Shown here: positions 18,071 to 26,628 of the stretch, in pieces
Layout: each line of letters begins with the position of its first letter
Numbering within the stretch: the stretch's first letter is position 1
Source of the DNA: Steroidobacteraceae bacterium
GTDB lineage: Bacteria; Pseudomonadota; Gammaproteobacteria; Steroidobacterales; Steroidobacteraceae
Direction: 5' to 3'
Assembly (NCBI GenBank): GCA_025458905.1
Contig: JALORN010000013.1
Coordinates: 124,001-188,000 of the forward strand
DNA length: 64,000 nt
Translations under genes and position numbers: made by a program
Notes under the pieces: model-generated
What the model was told of the DNA's origin: nothing
Seen by the model: only the letters and a program-made list of their open reading frames with translations
The model's database searches: none

Positions 18071-19116
18071 CCGCCTTTGCCCCAGCGGCCGAAGAAGCCG
18101 CCCTTCTTCTGCGGCGCGGCCCCCGCATCCGCGGGCCCACCTGCGGCGTCGCCGGACCCTGCCGCGGCCTCGTGGACCGCGCCGTCGACCAGCGCGCGTG
18201 CGAACGCGGCCGCGTCGAACTCGCCGAAGTCCTCGGCCTGCTCGCCGATGCCGATGAAGCGGATCGGCAGCCCGAGGCGGCGTGCGATCGCGAGCACGAT
18301 GCCGCCGCGCGCCGTGCCGTCGAGCTTGGTGAGCACGAGGCCGGTCACGCCGATCGCCTCGTGGAACTGCACCGCCTGCGAGAGCGCGTTCTGGCCCTGG
18401 TTGGCATCGAGCACCAGCAGCACCTCGTGCGGGGCCGAGGGCTCGACGCGCGCCAGCACGCGCCGCACCTTCTTCAGCTCCTCCATCAGGTGCGACTGGC
18501 TGTGCAGCCGGCCGGCGGTGTCGGCGACCAGCACGTCGATGCCGCGGGTCTTCGCGGCCGCGACTGCATCGAACACGACCGCACCCGGGTCCGCGCCGGC
18601 CTGCTGCGCGACCACCTCGACGCCGGCGCGCTGCGCCCAGATGCCGAGCTGCTCGATGGCGGCGGCGCGGAAGGTGTCGCCCGCGGCGAGCAGCACGCTG
18701 CGCCCTTCGCCGGTGAGGCGCCGCGCGAGCTTGCCGATCGTCGTGGTCTTGCCCGAGCCGTTCACGCCGACGACCAGGATCACGTAGGGCTTGCGCGCCG
18801 CGTCGATCGCGAGCGGCTGCTGCACCGGTCGCAGGGTCTCGGTGATGGCCTCGCGCAGCGCCGCCATCAGCGCCTCGACGTCGGCGAGCTCGTTGCGCGC
18901 GACGCGGCGGCGCAGCGTCTCGAGCAGCTCCCCGGTGACCGTCACCCCGACGTCGGCGCCGAGCAGCCGCGTCTCGAGCTCCTCGAGGATCTCGGCGTCG
19001 ATCTTGCGCCCGCGGAACAGGTTGCCGAGGTCGTAGCTGAGCCACGAGTTCGGCGGGTTGAGCTTCGCGCGCAGGCGCCTGAAGAAGCCGGCTTTCGAGT
19101 CGTCTGGGGTCGACAT
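18067..19116 (-). CDS. ftsY: Signal recognition particle receptor FtsY
   Basis: The SRP receptor GTPase, which docks ribosome-SRP complexes at the inner membrane. The 349-residue protein has a short N-terminal region, the NG domain and an Ala/Gly-rich C-terminal tail. GTPase motifs are G1 GVNGSGKTTTIGKLA, DTFRAAAIEQL, DTAGRLHSQSHLMEELKK, the TKLDGTARGG block and GIGEQAEDF. The long acidic A-domain of E. coli FtsY is missing. The ATG used here lies six bases inside a GTG that is also in frame. It heads the ftsYEX operon; the C-terminal KKGGFFGRWGKGG is a basic, aromatic tail that might contact membrane. Confidence 0.96.
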   Translation of the reverse strand: MSTPDDSKAGFFRRLRAKLNPPNSWLSYDLGNLFRGRKIDAEILEELETRLLGADVGVTVTGELLETLRRRVARNELADVEALMAALREAITETLRPVQQPLAIDAARKPYVILVVGVNGSGKTTTIGKLARRLTGEGRSVLLAAGDTFRAAAIEQLGIWAQRAGVEVVAQQAGADPGAVVFDAVAAAKTRGIDVLVADTAGRLHSQSHLMEELKKVRRVLARVEPSAPHEVLLVLDANQGQNALSQAVQFHEAIGVTGLVLTKLDGTARGGIVLAIARRLGLPIRFIGIGEQAEDFGEFDAAAFARALVDGAVHEAAAGSGDAAGGPADAGAAPQKKGGFFGRWGKGG

Positions 19117-19192
19117 GAGCACGCCAGTCTAGCGCAGGGCCTCCCGCGGCAGGCAGGCTCGGGAGCGCCGCCGCGCGGCGGCCGGCCCGGCG

Positions 19193-21298
19193 TCAGGGCT
19201 GGATCACCGCCGGGTTCCCGATCACGACGAACGGGCCGCCGGGCGCGACCGCCGAGGCCGCGAACTGCACCGTCTGCGACTGCATCTCGACCGTGGCCGC
19301 GAGGCTCGCGGTGGGGTCGAGCAGCGTGCCGTGCGAGCCGGCGACGAAGTTGACCCAGGCGCCGCTGCCGGCGCCGACCGCCGTCGGGCCGACCGTGCCG
19401 ATGCGCCGCAGGTTCGCGGCCGCGACCAGTCGCGCGGTCGCGCTGTTCGGCACCACGGTGTCGCCGGTGACCTGCACGAGGTGGATCGGCTTCGCGGCCA
19501 CGGCGCCGCCGACGTGGTTCACCGGGTCGGCCTGGTCGAGCGCGGCCTGCGCGTCGCGGAAGAAGTTGCTGAACACGGTGGTGCCGTCGAGCACGCCCTG
19601 GGCGGCGAGCCCCTGGCGGATGCCCGGGCCGAAGCTCGGCGAGTCGAGGAACAGCTGCGTCAGCAGGCCACCGGGTACCGCGAGCGTCGCGGTGCGCACG
19701 CCCGGCGAGTAGCGCATCGCCACCGTCCCGACGATGCCGCCGAGCGACACGCCGACGTAGTGGATGCGCGCCGGGTCGACGTCGGTCGCGCCGTCGCCGG
19801 TGACGTCGAGGTTCGCCACCGACTTCGCGAACACGATCAGGTCGGCCTCGCCCTGGCGCAGGTTGTCGCGCGTGGTCAGCGGGCTCGGCACCTGGATGAA
19901 GTGCGCCGAGGAGCGGTCGATGACGCCGTCGGGGCCGGCGGCACCCGTGGCGTTGTTCAGCAGGTCGAGGTTGAAGGTGCGCTCGCGGGCGGCCTGGTAG
20001 AGCGGGTTCGTGGTGCTGGTGATGCCATGCAGCGGCAGGTCGATCGCGGCCACCAGGAAGCAGGCGTCGGCGAACGCATCGGCCAGCGCCAGCGCCTGCG
20101 AGCGATCGCCGCCGAGGCCGTGCTGCACGATCACCAGCGGCCAGCCCGAGGGTGGGCGCGGGCAGCCCGCGCCGCCTGCCGCGGTGGCGTTCGGCACGGT
20201 GACGAGCAGCGGCACCTGCAGGTCAGCCGTCCGGGCCGGCACGGGATTGAAGCGCGTGACGAAGCGGCTGGTGGGATCGGAGCCCGGGATCGCGGGCGGA
20301 CCGGCGGCGAGCCAGGTCGAGGTGAGCACGCCGGCGTCCTGCGGGCCGGTGGCGACTCGCAGGTAGTAGGGCAGCGTCGTCGTGCCGGCGAACAGGTTCG
20401 CCTTGCCCTGCAGCGCCGGATTCGCCTGCTGCGTGGTGAACCCGGTGGCCGTGACCGCGATCGGCTGCGCCGGCACCAGGGCCGCGAGCCGCGCGAACGA
20501 GTCCTCGACCGACACGGTCGAGAAGCTGAACGACAGCACCACGCTGGCCGCCGGCACGCCGAGCGCGCCGCCGATCTGCAGGTGCGCGCCGGTCAGGCGG
20601 CAGATGCCGTTCAGCGTCGCGTTGGTGATGCTGGTGCAGGTCGGCAGCGCGGCCTTGAGGGTCGCGTAGTCGGTGTCCGCGGCGACGCTCGCGCCGCTGG
20701 CGTCGCGCAGCGCGCTGGTGACCAGCACCAGGTAGCCGTTGTTGGTCGTGCCGGTGCTCGGCACGAGCGGCCGCAACGGGCGGATCCGCAGCAGCGTGCC
20801 GGCGGCGCCCGCGTCGGGCGCGAGTTCGAGCGCGTAGTCGGTGCCGAGCACCAGCGGACGCACGACGCCGGTGGTGGCCTTGGTCGCGTTGTCGATCGTC
20901 ACCTGCACCACGCGCACCGCGGCGGCCGTGAGCGAGGCGGGATCGAGCGGGGTGCTGAAGCGCACCTCGGCCGGGTAGGTGGTGGAGAAGCCGTCGAGCG
21001 CATTCAGCGCCGCGAGGTTCGGCTGGAACGCGTTCGCCGGCGCATTCAGCGTGCCGTCGGTAGTGCCGCTGAAATAGAGGTCGGTCGGGAACGGCAGGAT
21101 GCCGGACAGCGGCGCGAACAGCGCGCGCGCATCGGCACGCGGCGCGCTGGCGCCGCCCGCGGGATTGCCGTTGCCGCTCGCGGTGTCGGTCGGGCCGACG
21201 TCGGGCGGGCTGCCGTCGGAGTTGGTGTTGGCACAGCCGCCGAGGGAAAGGGCGAGGGCCGAAGCGGCGATCCATGCAGCCGCGGTGAGCCTGGTCAT
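19193..21298 (-). CDS. Lipase-like alpha/beta-hydrolase lipoprotein
   Basis: A 701-residue lipoprotein. The signal peptide ends in the lipobox LGGC at about residue 23. The N-terminal half is a beta-rich domain of the bacterial virulence-factor lipase type (VolA-like), opening with ALFAPLSGILPFPTDLYFSG. The C-terminal half is an alpha/beta-hydrolase: GWPLVIVQHGLGGDRSQALA is the oxyanion region, GVSLGGIVG carries the nucleophile Ser, and the Asp/His probably lie in VTGDTVVP and VAGSHGTLL. It most likely hydrolyses lysophospholipids or other lipid esters at the cell surface. The gene stands alone between ftsY and rsmD. The exact substrate is inferred from family only. Confidence 0.85.
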   Translation of the reverse strand: MTRLTAAAWIAASALALSLGGCANTNSDGSPPDVGPTDTASGNGNPAGGASAPRADARALFAPLSGILPFPTDLYFSGTTDGTLNAPANAFQPNLAALNALDGFSTTYPAEVRFSTPLDPASLTAAAVRVVQVTIDNATKATTGVVRPLVLGTDYALELAPDAGAAGTLLRIRPLRPLVPSTGTTNNGYLVLVTSALRDASGASVAADTDYATLKAALPTCTSITNATLNGICRLTGAHLQIGGALGVPAASVVLSFSFSTVSVEDSFARLAALVPAQPIAVTATGFTTQQANPALQGKANLFAGTTTLPYYLRVATGPQDAGVLTSTWLAAGPPAIPGSDPTSRFVTRFNPVPARTADLQVPLLVTVPNATAAGGAGCPRPPSGWPLVIVQHGLGGDRSQALALADAFADACFLVAAIDLPLHGITSTTNPLYQAARERTFNLDLLNNATGAAGPDGVIDRSSAHFIQVPSPLTTRDNLRQGEADLIVFAKSVANLDVTGDGATDVDPARIHYVGVSLGGIVGTVAMRYSPGVRTATLAVPGGLLTQLFLDSPSFGPGIRQGLAAQGVLDGTTVFSNFFRDAQAALDQADPVNHVGGAVAAKPIHLVQVTGDTVVPNSATARLVAAANLRRIGTVGPTAVGAGSGAWVNFVAGSHGTLLDPTASLAATVEMQSQTVQFAASAVAPGGPFVVIGNPAVIQP

Positions 21299-21533
21299 GC
21301 GTGACTCCTGGTGCAGTCGGGCGGCCCGGGGCGGGCGGACGCTGCGACGGGCGAGGGCGGGCCAGGAACCGGTGGCGGTCTCGCGGCGGGAATGCAGGCG
21401 GCCCCGGCGCGAACGCGGGACGCCTCGACTGGAGCAGGACGCGTCGACTGGCCCCTCGCCACGCCGCACCTGTTGTCATCGTCGGACGGGAGCTAGGGTA
21501 CGCTCCCCAAAAGGCGGGAGGCAAGCAACCGAG
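21299..21533. other. Intergenic region between divergent lipase and rsmD genes
   Basis: This 235-bp gap must hold both divergent promoters. I see a TTGTCA hexamer near 21473, but no -10 element at a normal spacing behind it. A short direct repeat CGTCGACTGG-like (about 21425-21450) is present. No RNA gene or strong hairpin was recognised. Confidence 0.4.
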
Positions 21534-22133
21534 ATGCAACAGCGGCGAGCGCGCGAACTGCGCATCATCGCCGGCGAGTGGCGTGGCCGGAAGCTGCGCT
21601 TCCCGGCGCAAACCTCGATCCGTCCTACGCCCGATCGGGTGCGCGAGACGCTGTTCAACTGGATCGGGCCGAGGATCACGGGGCGCCGTGCGCTCGACCT
21701 CTTCGCCGGCAGCGGCGTGCTCGGCCTCGAGTCGCTGTCGCGCGGCGCGGCTGCGGCGACCTTCGTCGACAGCGACCCGCGCGCGGCGCAGGCGTTGCGC
21801 GAGCGGCTCGCCGAGTGGGGCGCGCGCGGCGGCACCGTGGTCCGCGCCGACGCGCAGGCCTTCCTCGCCGCGCGACCCGCCGACGGCCCGTTCGGCCTCG
21901 TGTTCCTCGATCCGCCGTTCGCCGCGGGGCTGCTGCCCGCGATCGTCGCGCGGCTCGAATCGGGTGGCTGGCTCGATCCGGGCGCCCTGGTCTATGTCGA
22001 GGCCGCGGCCGCGGACCGCTTGCCGGAATGGCCGGCGGGCTGGGAAGTGCTGCGCAGCGGGCAGGCGGGGGCGGTCGGGTATCATCTGCTGCGCCGCGAA
22101 GGGCGGCACGTGGCCACCGGACACCCGACATGA
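21534..22133 (+). CDS. rsmD: 16S rRNA m2G966 methyltransferase RsmD
   Basis: A 199-residue SAM-dependent enzyme that methylates G966 of 16S rRNA in the small subunit. The family blocks are [33 protein letters not shown], the SAM motif [20 protein letters not shown] and the catalytic [13 protein letters not shown]. The length is standard. The stop codon overlaps the coaD start (ATGA), reproducing the widespread rsmD-coaD pair. A GGGAGG sequence lies about 14 bases before the ATG. Confidence 0.96.
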   Translation: MQQRRARELRIIAGEWRGRKLRFPAQTSIRPTPDRVRETLFNWIGPRITGRRALDLFAGSGVLGLESLSRGAAAATFVDSDPRAAQALRERLAEWGARGGTVVRADAQAFLAARPADGPFGLVFLDPPFAAGLLPAIVARLESGGWLDPGALVYVEAAAADRLPEWPAGWEVLRSGQAGAVGYHLLRREGRHVATGHPT

Positions 22134-22612
22134 AGCGCAGCGCCGTCTACCCCGGCACCTTCGACCCGATCACCAACGGCCACACCGACCTCGTGCGGCG
22201 CGCCGCGTCGATCTTCAACCGGGTCGTCGTCGCGATCGCCGCGAACCCGAACAAGGCGCCGATGTTCCCGCTGGAGAAGCGCGTCGAGCTCGCGCGCGCC
22301 GTGCTCTCGGACCTGCCCAACGTCGAGGTCATCGGCTACTCGGGCCTGACCGTCGATTTCGCGCGCCGCAACGAGCTGTTCGTGATCGTCCGCGGCCTGC
22401 GCGCGGTGTCCGACTTCGAGTTCGAGTTCCAGCTCGCCAACATGAGCCGCCACCTCTCGCGCGACGTCGAGACCGTGTTCATGACGCCGCAGGAGCAGTT
22501 CACGTTCATCTCCTCGACGCTGGTGCGCGAGATCGCCGTGCTCGGCGGCGACGTCGGCGAGTTCGTGCACCCGATCGTCGCAGCCGAGCTGCGCAAGCAG
22601 AGCCGGGTGTGA
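22130..22612 (+). CDS. coaD: Phosphopantetheine adenylyltransferase
   Basis: A 160-residue enzyme that transfers AMP from ATP to 4'-phosphopantetheine, the fourth step of coenzyme A synthesis. It opens with [20 protein letters not shown], including the nucleotidyltransferase TxGH motif (TNGH). The [18 protein letters not shown] and [17 protein letters not shown] blocks contain the phosphate-binding residues. Translation is coupled to rsmD. The bifunctional coaBC gene of the same pathway lies 6 kb away in this window. Confidence 0.97.
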   Translation: MKRSAVYPGTFDPITNGHTDLVRRAASIFNRVVVAIAANPNKAPMFPLEKRVELARAVLSDLPNVEVIGYSGLTVDFARRNELFVIVRGLRAVSDFEFEFQLANMSRHLSRDVETVFMTPQEQFTFISSTLVREIAVLGGDVGEFVHPIVAAELRKQSRV

Positions 22613-22637
22613 TGGCCGGCGCGGCGCGCAGGCCCGC

Positions 22638-23012
22638 GTGAACCTAGAGGGCCACTGGGTGCCGGTCGGTGCCTGGGTGGCCGGCGAGGTCGTGCCGATC
22701 GCAGAGCTGCGCGTCGCGCGCCTGGTGTTCGCCGCCGGCGCGTGGCGCATCGAGGACAAGACGCGTACGCCGGTCGATCGCGGCGACTACGTCCTCGACG
22801 CCACGGCCTGCCCCAAGTCCCTCGACCTGATCGGCCGCGACGGGCCGAACGCCGGCCGCACCTTCCGCGCGATCGTCGAGGTCGACGGCGACCTGATGAC
22901 CCTGTGCTACGACCTCGACGGCGGCGAGCGGCCGATCAGCACCGAGCCGCAGGAAGACGTCCTGCTGCTGACGATCACCTACGCACGCGAGAGCGCGCGG
23001 CTCGCGTCCTGA
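22638..23012 (+). CDS. Small TIGR03067-like domain protein
   Basis: A 124-residue soluble protein that looks like the TIGR03067 domain, best known from planctomycetes. It begins NLEGHWVPVGAWVAGEVVP, then YVLDATACPKSLDLIGRDGPN, GRTFRAIVEVDGDLMTLCYDL and GERPISTEP. The function of the family is unknown; the fold is probably a small beta barrel. The GTG start directly precedes the domain. It lies 25 bp after coaD on the same strand and overlaps the convergent DNA glycosylase gene by 38 bp. Its occurrence here, away from planctomycetes, is worth noting. Confidence 0.75.
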   Translation: MNLEGHWVPVGAWVAGEVVPIAELRVARLVFAAGAWRIEDKTRTPVDRGDYVLDATACPKSLDLIGRDGPNAGRTFRAIVEVDGDLMTLCYDLDGGERPISTEPQEDVLLLTITYARESARLAS

Positions 23013-23742
23013 CGGCGCGCACCCGCAGGCGCGGCGCGGGACGCAGCGGCTCGGGCAGGCGCCCGGCCTTGTGCAGGTCGCAGGCGCGCCAGAGGTACCA
23101 GGCCGCGGCCGAGCGCTGCGGCGCCCAGCGCGTGCCGAAGTGCGCGAGTGCGCGGGGAGCGGGCAGCTGTCGCAGGCCGTAGGCGAGGCGGAAGCCGTTG
23201 CGCACGCCGAAGTCGTCGACCGGCAGCACGTCCGGCCGGCCGAGCTGGAACATCAGCATCATCTCGACCGTCCAGCGCCCGATGCCACGCACCGCGGTGA
23301 GGCGCGCGACGATCGCGTCGTCGTCGAGCGGCAGCAGCGTCGCGGTGTCGGGCACCGTGCCGTCGAGCGCCTTGGCGGCGAGGTCCTTCAGTGCCGCGAC
23401 CTTCGAGCCGGAATAGCCGATCGCGCGCAGCCGCTCCGGCGCGATCGCGAGCAGCTGCGCGGGCGTCGGGAAGGCCTCCGGGTCGTCCGGGTGGAACGCC
23501 GCCACGAGCCGCCGGAAGATCGTGCCGGCGGCGACGCCGTTGAGCTGCTGGTAGGTGATCGCGCGCGCCAGGTGGCGGAACGGCGCGTCCTCGGCCTTCG
23601 GCACCAGTCCATAGGGGCCGACCGCGTCGATCAACCGCGCCATCACCGGGTCGGCGGCGCCCAGGTAGGCGACGATCTGCTGGCTCAAGGGAGCGCGCTC
23701 CTGGAAGAAGTCGACGGTCGCCGTGGTGCCGCGCCGGCTCAC
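22975..23742 (-). CDS. DNA-3-methyladenine glycosylase II, AlkA family
   Basis: A 255-residue HhH-GPD base-excision enzyme that removes alkylated bases such as 3-methyladenine. The helix-hairpin-helix is TAVRGIGRWTVEMMLMF and the catalytic Asp lies in VLPVDDFGVRNGFRLAYG. The AITYQQLNGVAAGTIFRRLV helix is family-typical. It lacks the Ada-like N-terminal part of some AlkA fusions. The GTG start overlaps the mutM stop (GTGA), so two DNA repair glycosylases are translationally coupled. The C-terminal tail is Arg-rich. Confidence 0.88.
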   Translation of the reverse strand: MSRRGTTATVDFFQERAPLSQQIVAYLGAADPVMARLIDAVGPYGLVPKAEDAPFRHLARAITYQQLNGVAAGTIFRRLVAAFHPDDPEAFPTPAQLLAIAPERLRAIGYSGSKVAALKDLAAKALDGTVPDTATLLPLDDDAIVARLTAVRGIGRWTVEMMLMFQLGRPDVLPVDDFGVRNGFRLAYGLRQLPAPRALAHFGTRWAPQRSAAAWYLWRACDLHKAGRLPEPLRPAPRLRVRAVRTRAARSRVRR

Positions 23743-24557
23743 CGCTGGCAGCCCGCGCACCAGTACGTGGAGCGCTGGCCCTGCACGAAGTGCCGCACCG
23801 GCTGCGCGCACACGCGGCAGGGCTCGCCGGGGCGCTCGTAGACGTAGAGTTTCTGGCGGAAGTAACCGGGGTTGCCGTCGGCGCCGACGTAGTCGCGCAA
23901 GGTCGTGCCGCCGACCTCGACCGCCATCGCCAGCACCTCGCGGATCGATTCCACCAGGCGCGCGACCTCGTCGCGCTTCAGGCCGCGGGCCTGCCGCCGC
24001 GGCCGGATCCGCGCGCGGAACAGCGCCTCGCTGGCGTAGATGTTGCCGACGCCCACGACCACGTGGCTGTTCATGACCAGCTGCTTGATCGCGACCCGCC
24101 GGCCGCGGGTCGCGCGCCACAGGTAGTCGGCGTCGAAGGCGGGGTCGAAGGGCTCGGGCGCGAGCTTCGCGAGCAGCGGGTGCGCGGCCGGGTCACCGTC
24201 GAGGAAGTGCAGCGAGCCGAAGCGGCGCGGGTCGTTGAAGCGCAGCGCCTGCCCCGAGTCGAGCACGAGGTCGAGGTGGTCGTGGAGCCTGCGCGGCGTG
24301 TCGGCGGGCAGCACCCGCAAGCTGCCCGACATGCCGAGGTGCAGCATCAGGGTGGCGCCCGAGTCGAGCTCGAACAGCAGGTACTTGGCACGCCGGCCGG
24401 CACGCGTCACGCGCGCGCCGGCGACGCGGCCGGGCAGGGCGCGGTCGACGGGCCAGCGCAGCCGCGGCTCGTGCAGCGCGAGCTCGACGATCCTGCGGCC
24501 CACAACGTGCGGCTCGACGCCGCGGCGCGTGGTCTCGACTTCGGGAAGTTCCGGCAT
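23739..24557 (-). CDS. mutM: Formamidopyrimidine-DNA glycosylase
   Basis: A 272-residue bifunctional glycosylase/AP lyase that removes 8-oxoguanine and formamidopyrimidines. It starts with the catalytic PELPEVE motif (Pro2 nucleophile, Glu3). Lys in RAGRRAKYLLFEL is the conserved DNA-backbone contact. VGVGNIYASEALF is the H2TH region, and the C-terminal zinc finger is CRVCAQPVRHF...YWCAGC. It sits upstream of the alkylbase glycosylase and downstream of rpmB-rpmG, the usual gammaproteobacterial order. Confidence 0.97.
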   Translation of the reverse strand: MPELPEVETTRRGVEPHVVGRRIVELALHEPRLRWPVDRALPGRVAGARVTRAGRRAKYLLFELDSGATLMLHLGMSGSLRVLPADTPRRLHDHLDLVLDSGQALRFNDPRRFGSLHFLDGDPAAHPLLAKLAPEPFDPAFDADYLWRATRGRRVAIKQLVMNSHVVVGVGNIYASEALFRARIRPRRQARGLKRDEVARLVESIREVLAMAVEVGGTTLRDYVGADGNPGYFRQKLYVYERPGEPCRVCAQPVRHFVQGQRSTYWCAGCQR

Positions 24558-24680
24558 GCGGTCCGGTCCGGCGTCGGGTCCCGGGCGAGAGCGCCCAGGG
24601 AGGACGGTGCTGTGGCGCAGGGGACGCGGCGCGGGTCCGGGACGGGCGGGCGGCAAGGGTCGCCGCGCCGGGACACCGCA

Positions 24681-24711
24681 GGGGCTTCGGGCCGGGCGGC
24701 CACGAAGCCCC
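24681..24711 (-). terminator. Hairpin downstream of rpmG
   Basis: A perfect nine-base stem (GGGGCTTCG / CGAAGCCCC) with a 13-base loop begins seven bases past the rpmG stop on the minus strand. There is no T-run after it, so it may be a weak terminator or an mRNA-stabilising hairpin between rpmB-rpmG and mutM. Confidence 0.5.
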
Positions 24712-24717
24712 GGAGGA

Positions 24718-24873
<156 letters not shown>

Positions 24874-24930
24874 GGCTCGGTGCTCCGTGTTCGCGCAGGC
24901 CCGGGACCCTAGGTCCCCGCCCGCGGCGGC

Positions 24931-25167
24931 TCAGATCTTCGCGCCCTTGGCGCGCATGTCGGCGACGACCGCGTCGAGGCCGTTCTTCTCGATCGTACGC
25001 AGGGCGTTGGTGGTCACGCGCAGCGAGATCCAGCGCTTCTCGCCCTCGAGCCAGAAACGCTGCGTGTGCAGGTTCGGCAGGAAACGGCGGCGCTTCTTGT
25101 TGTTCGCGTGGGACACGGTGTTGCCCACGACGGGGCGCTTGCCGGTGAGTTCGCAGACGCGGGACAT
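24931..25167 (-). CDS. rpmB: 50S ribosomal protein L28
   Basis: A 78-residue ribosomal protein, [20 protein letters not shown] at the start and [12 protein letters not shown] shortly after, standard length for proteobacterial L28. I chose the internal ATG because it begins the family motif; the longer in-frame start further up includes the promoter. It leads the rpmB-rpmG pair. Confidence 0.97.
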   Translation of the reverse strand: MSRVCELTGKRPVVGNTVSHANNKKRRRFLPNLHTQRFWLEGEKRWISLRVTTNALRTIEKNGLDAVVADMRAKGAKI

Positions 25168-25234
25168 GGTAAGCCCTTCGGAATCAGCGGGTTGTGGTTG
25201 CCGGGACGCGTTCGGCCCGGGGCAAAGGGCCGTC

Positions 25235-25263
25235 TTTATACCAGCGTCGGGGGGGCACGGCAA
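25235..25263 (-). promoter_or_regulatory. Promoter of rpmB-rpmG
   Basis: On the minus strand, -35 TTGCCG (25263-25258), a 17-bp spacer and -10 TATAAA (25240-25235) with TGG directly before the -10, close to an extended -10. Transcription would start near 25228, about 60 bases before rpmB. The match is strong for such a GC-rich genome and suits a ribosomal protein operon. Confidence 0.7.
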
Positions 25264-25410
25264 CCGGCGGGGCGAGGGCGTGCGGCGTGGGTCTCGCCCT
25301 TATTGTGAGGTCGCGGGGAGGTCGCGGGGAGGCCGGCCGGAGTCCCGCGGCAGTTGGGCGCCACGCCCGGGCACGAGTCAGCCGTCGGGCCGCAGCGCCC
25401 GGTCGGTCTG

Positions 25411-25515
25411 GCGCGCCGCAGCGAGTCGATACCGATCTCCTCGAGGCGGCGGATGACCGTCGGCCCGACGCCCCGACCCTGCAACGGCGTCTGCCGCTCC
25501 GTCCGTGAAGGCCAT
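25411..25515 (-). pseudogene. Probable relic of a helix-hairpin-helix protein
   Basis: A well-placed ATG (GGGAGG upstream) opens a 45-codon frame, MAFTDGAADAV..., that looks random after eight codons. One frame over, the same DNA encodes LQGRGVGPTVIRRLEEIG followed by IDSLRRA, which has the feel of a helix-hairpin-helix motif (GVGPTVIRRLEEIGI). A single frameshift near 25485 would join them. The coding signal ends soon after. I read this as a decayed small DNA-binding-type gene; the evidence is one short motif. Confidence 0.35.
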
Positions 25516-25652
25516 GTTGCTCGTTCCCTCCCGCCTACCGTGGTGCTTACCCTCGGCCGCCCCTCTCCCCGCCGTGCGCGGACATCGCCACCGCCGAAAG
25601 GCCGCGCGGGCGAGGCGAGCCTGCGACAGGTCCAGTGGCACGCACTCGATCC

Positions 25653-25745
25653 CTCGATCACGGCCCGCGCCTCGGTCTCGCGGGTGAGCCTCGCCAGCTC
25701 TGTCGCCAGTGGGTCGGCCTCGGCGTTGCGGATGTCGAGGGCCCT
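25653..25745 (-). pseudogene. Relic of a VapB-type antitoxin gene
   Basis: About 31 codons read ALDIRNAEADPLATELARLT followed by RETEARAVIE. This closely resembles the N-terminus of Rv0623/PSK-type VapB antitoxins (ALNI+NPEADRLARELA+LTGET...AV). The codon where the initiator ATG should be is AGG, and the similarity breaks off with a frameshift after RAVIE. No VapC toxin with PIN-domain residues is present on either side. It is therefore a remnant of a type II toxin-antitoxin locus, not a working module. Confidence 0.5.
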
Positions 25746-25813
25746 CGAGTATTTCCCCCGTTCCGGCAGTTCCGGCACGTGGCCGGACACTACTACGCCC
25801 CGATCCTCCGCCG

Positions 25814-26515
25814 TCAGAGCAGCCCCCGCTCCGCGAGCGAGACGGCATCCGGCCCGGCGACGATCAGGTGGTCGAGCACGCGGATGTCGACCAGCGCGAG
25901 CGCATCGCGCAGGCGCTGGGTGATCAACTCGTCGGCCTGGCTCGGCTCGGCGACGCCGCTCGGGTGGTTGTGCGCGAGGATCACCGCGGCGGCGTTGTGG
26001 GCGAGCGCCTGGCGCAGGACTTCGCGCGGGTGGACGCTGGCGCCGTCGATGGTGCCGCGGAACAGCTCCTCGAAGGCCAGCAGGCGGTGGCGGTTGTCGA
26101 GGTACAGGCAGCAGAACACCTCGAACGGGCGGTCGCGCAGCTGGGCGGTGAGGAAGCGGCGCGTCTCGCCGGGCGAGGTGAGCACCGCCCCGGCGCGCAG
26201 CGCCTCGGCGTAGTGGCGGCGGGCGAGCTCCAGCGCGGCCTGCAGCAGGCACCAGCGGGCGGGGCCGAGGCCCGGCGAGGCGAGGCAGCGCGCGCGGTCC
26301 GCCGACAGCAGCGCGCGCAGGCCCTGGTGGCGGCCGAGCAGGCTGCGCGCGAGGTCGACGGCGCTCTGGCCGCGGATGCCGGTGCCGAACAGCACCGCCA
26401 GCAGCTCGGCGTCGGAGAGCGCCGCGGGGCCGCGCGCCAGCAGCTTCTCGCGCGGACGCTCGGCGGCGGGCCAGTGGCGGAGGGAGGAGCTGGAGGGCAG
26501 GTCGAGACTCGGCAT
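25814..26515 (-). CDS. radC: RadC family JAB-domain protein
   Basis: A 233-residue protein with an N-terminal helix-hairpin-helix part ([41 protein letters not shown]) and a C-terminal JAMM metallo-domain. The metal motif is [16 protein letters not shown], with the upstream acidic residue in [20 protein letters not shown]. The family's role is unsettled despite the DNA repair name. It occupies the canonical slot between rpmB and coaBC. Its start is the ATG at [15 protein letters not shown]. Confidence 0.94.
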   Translation of the reverse strand: MPSLDLPSSSSLRHWPAAERPREKLLARGPAALSDAELLAVLFGTGIRGQSAVDLARSLLGRHQGLRALLSADRARCLASPGLGPARWCLLQAALELARRHYAEALRAGAVLTSPGETRRFLTAQLRDRPFEVFCCLYLDNRHRLLAFEELFRGTIDGASVHPREVLRQALAHNAAAVILAHNHPSGVAEPSQADELITQRLRDALALVDIRVLDHLIVAGPDAVSLAERGLL

Positions 26516-26628
26516 GGCCGCAGCATCGCGCGGCGCGTGCCCGGCGCGCGAGCCGGCAATCGCGTGCGAACCGCCGGATTCGCGACTGGACGGCGCTGCC
26601 CCGCGCGCGGGCACGGCGGGCGGCCGCT

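Larger units (their letters stand above)
25264..25813. other. Gene-poor stretch with decayed coding remnants
   Basis: The space between the rpmB promoter and radC contains no intact gene. It holds the two relics listed separately. A direct repeat GAGGTCGCGGG lies at about 25309-25330. The base composition resembles the neighbours, so recent foreign origin is not obvious. I see no RNA gene. Confidence 0.5.
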
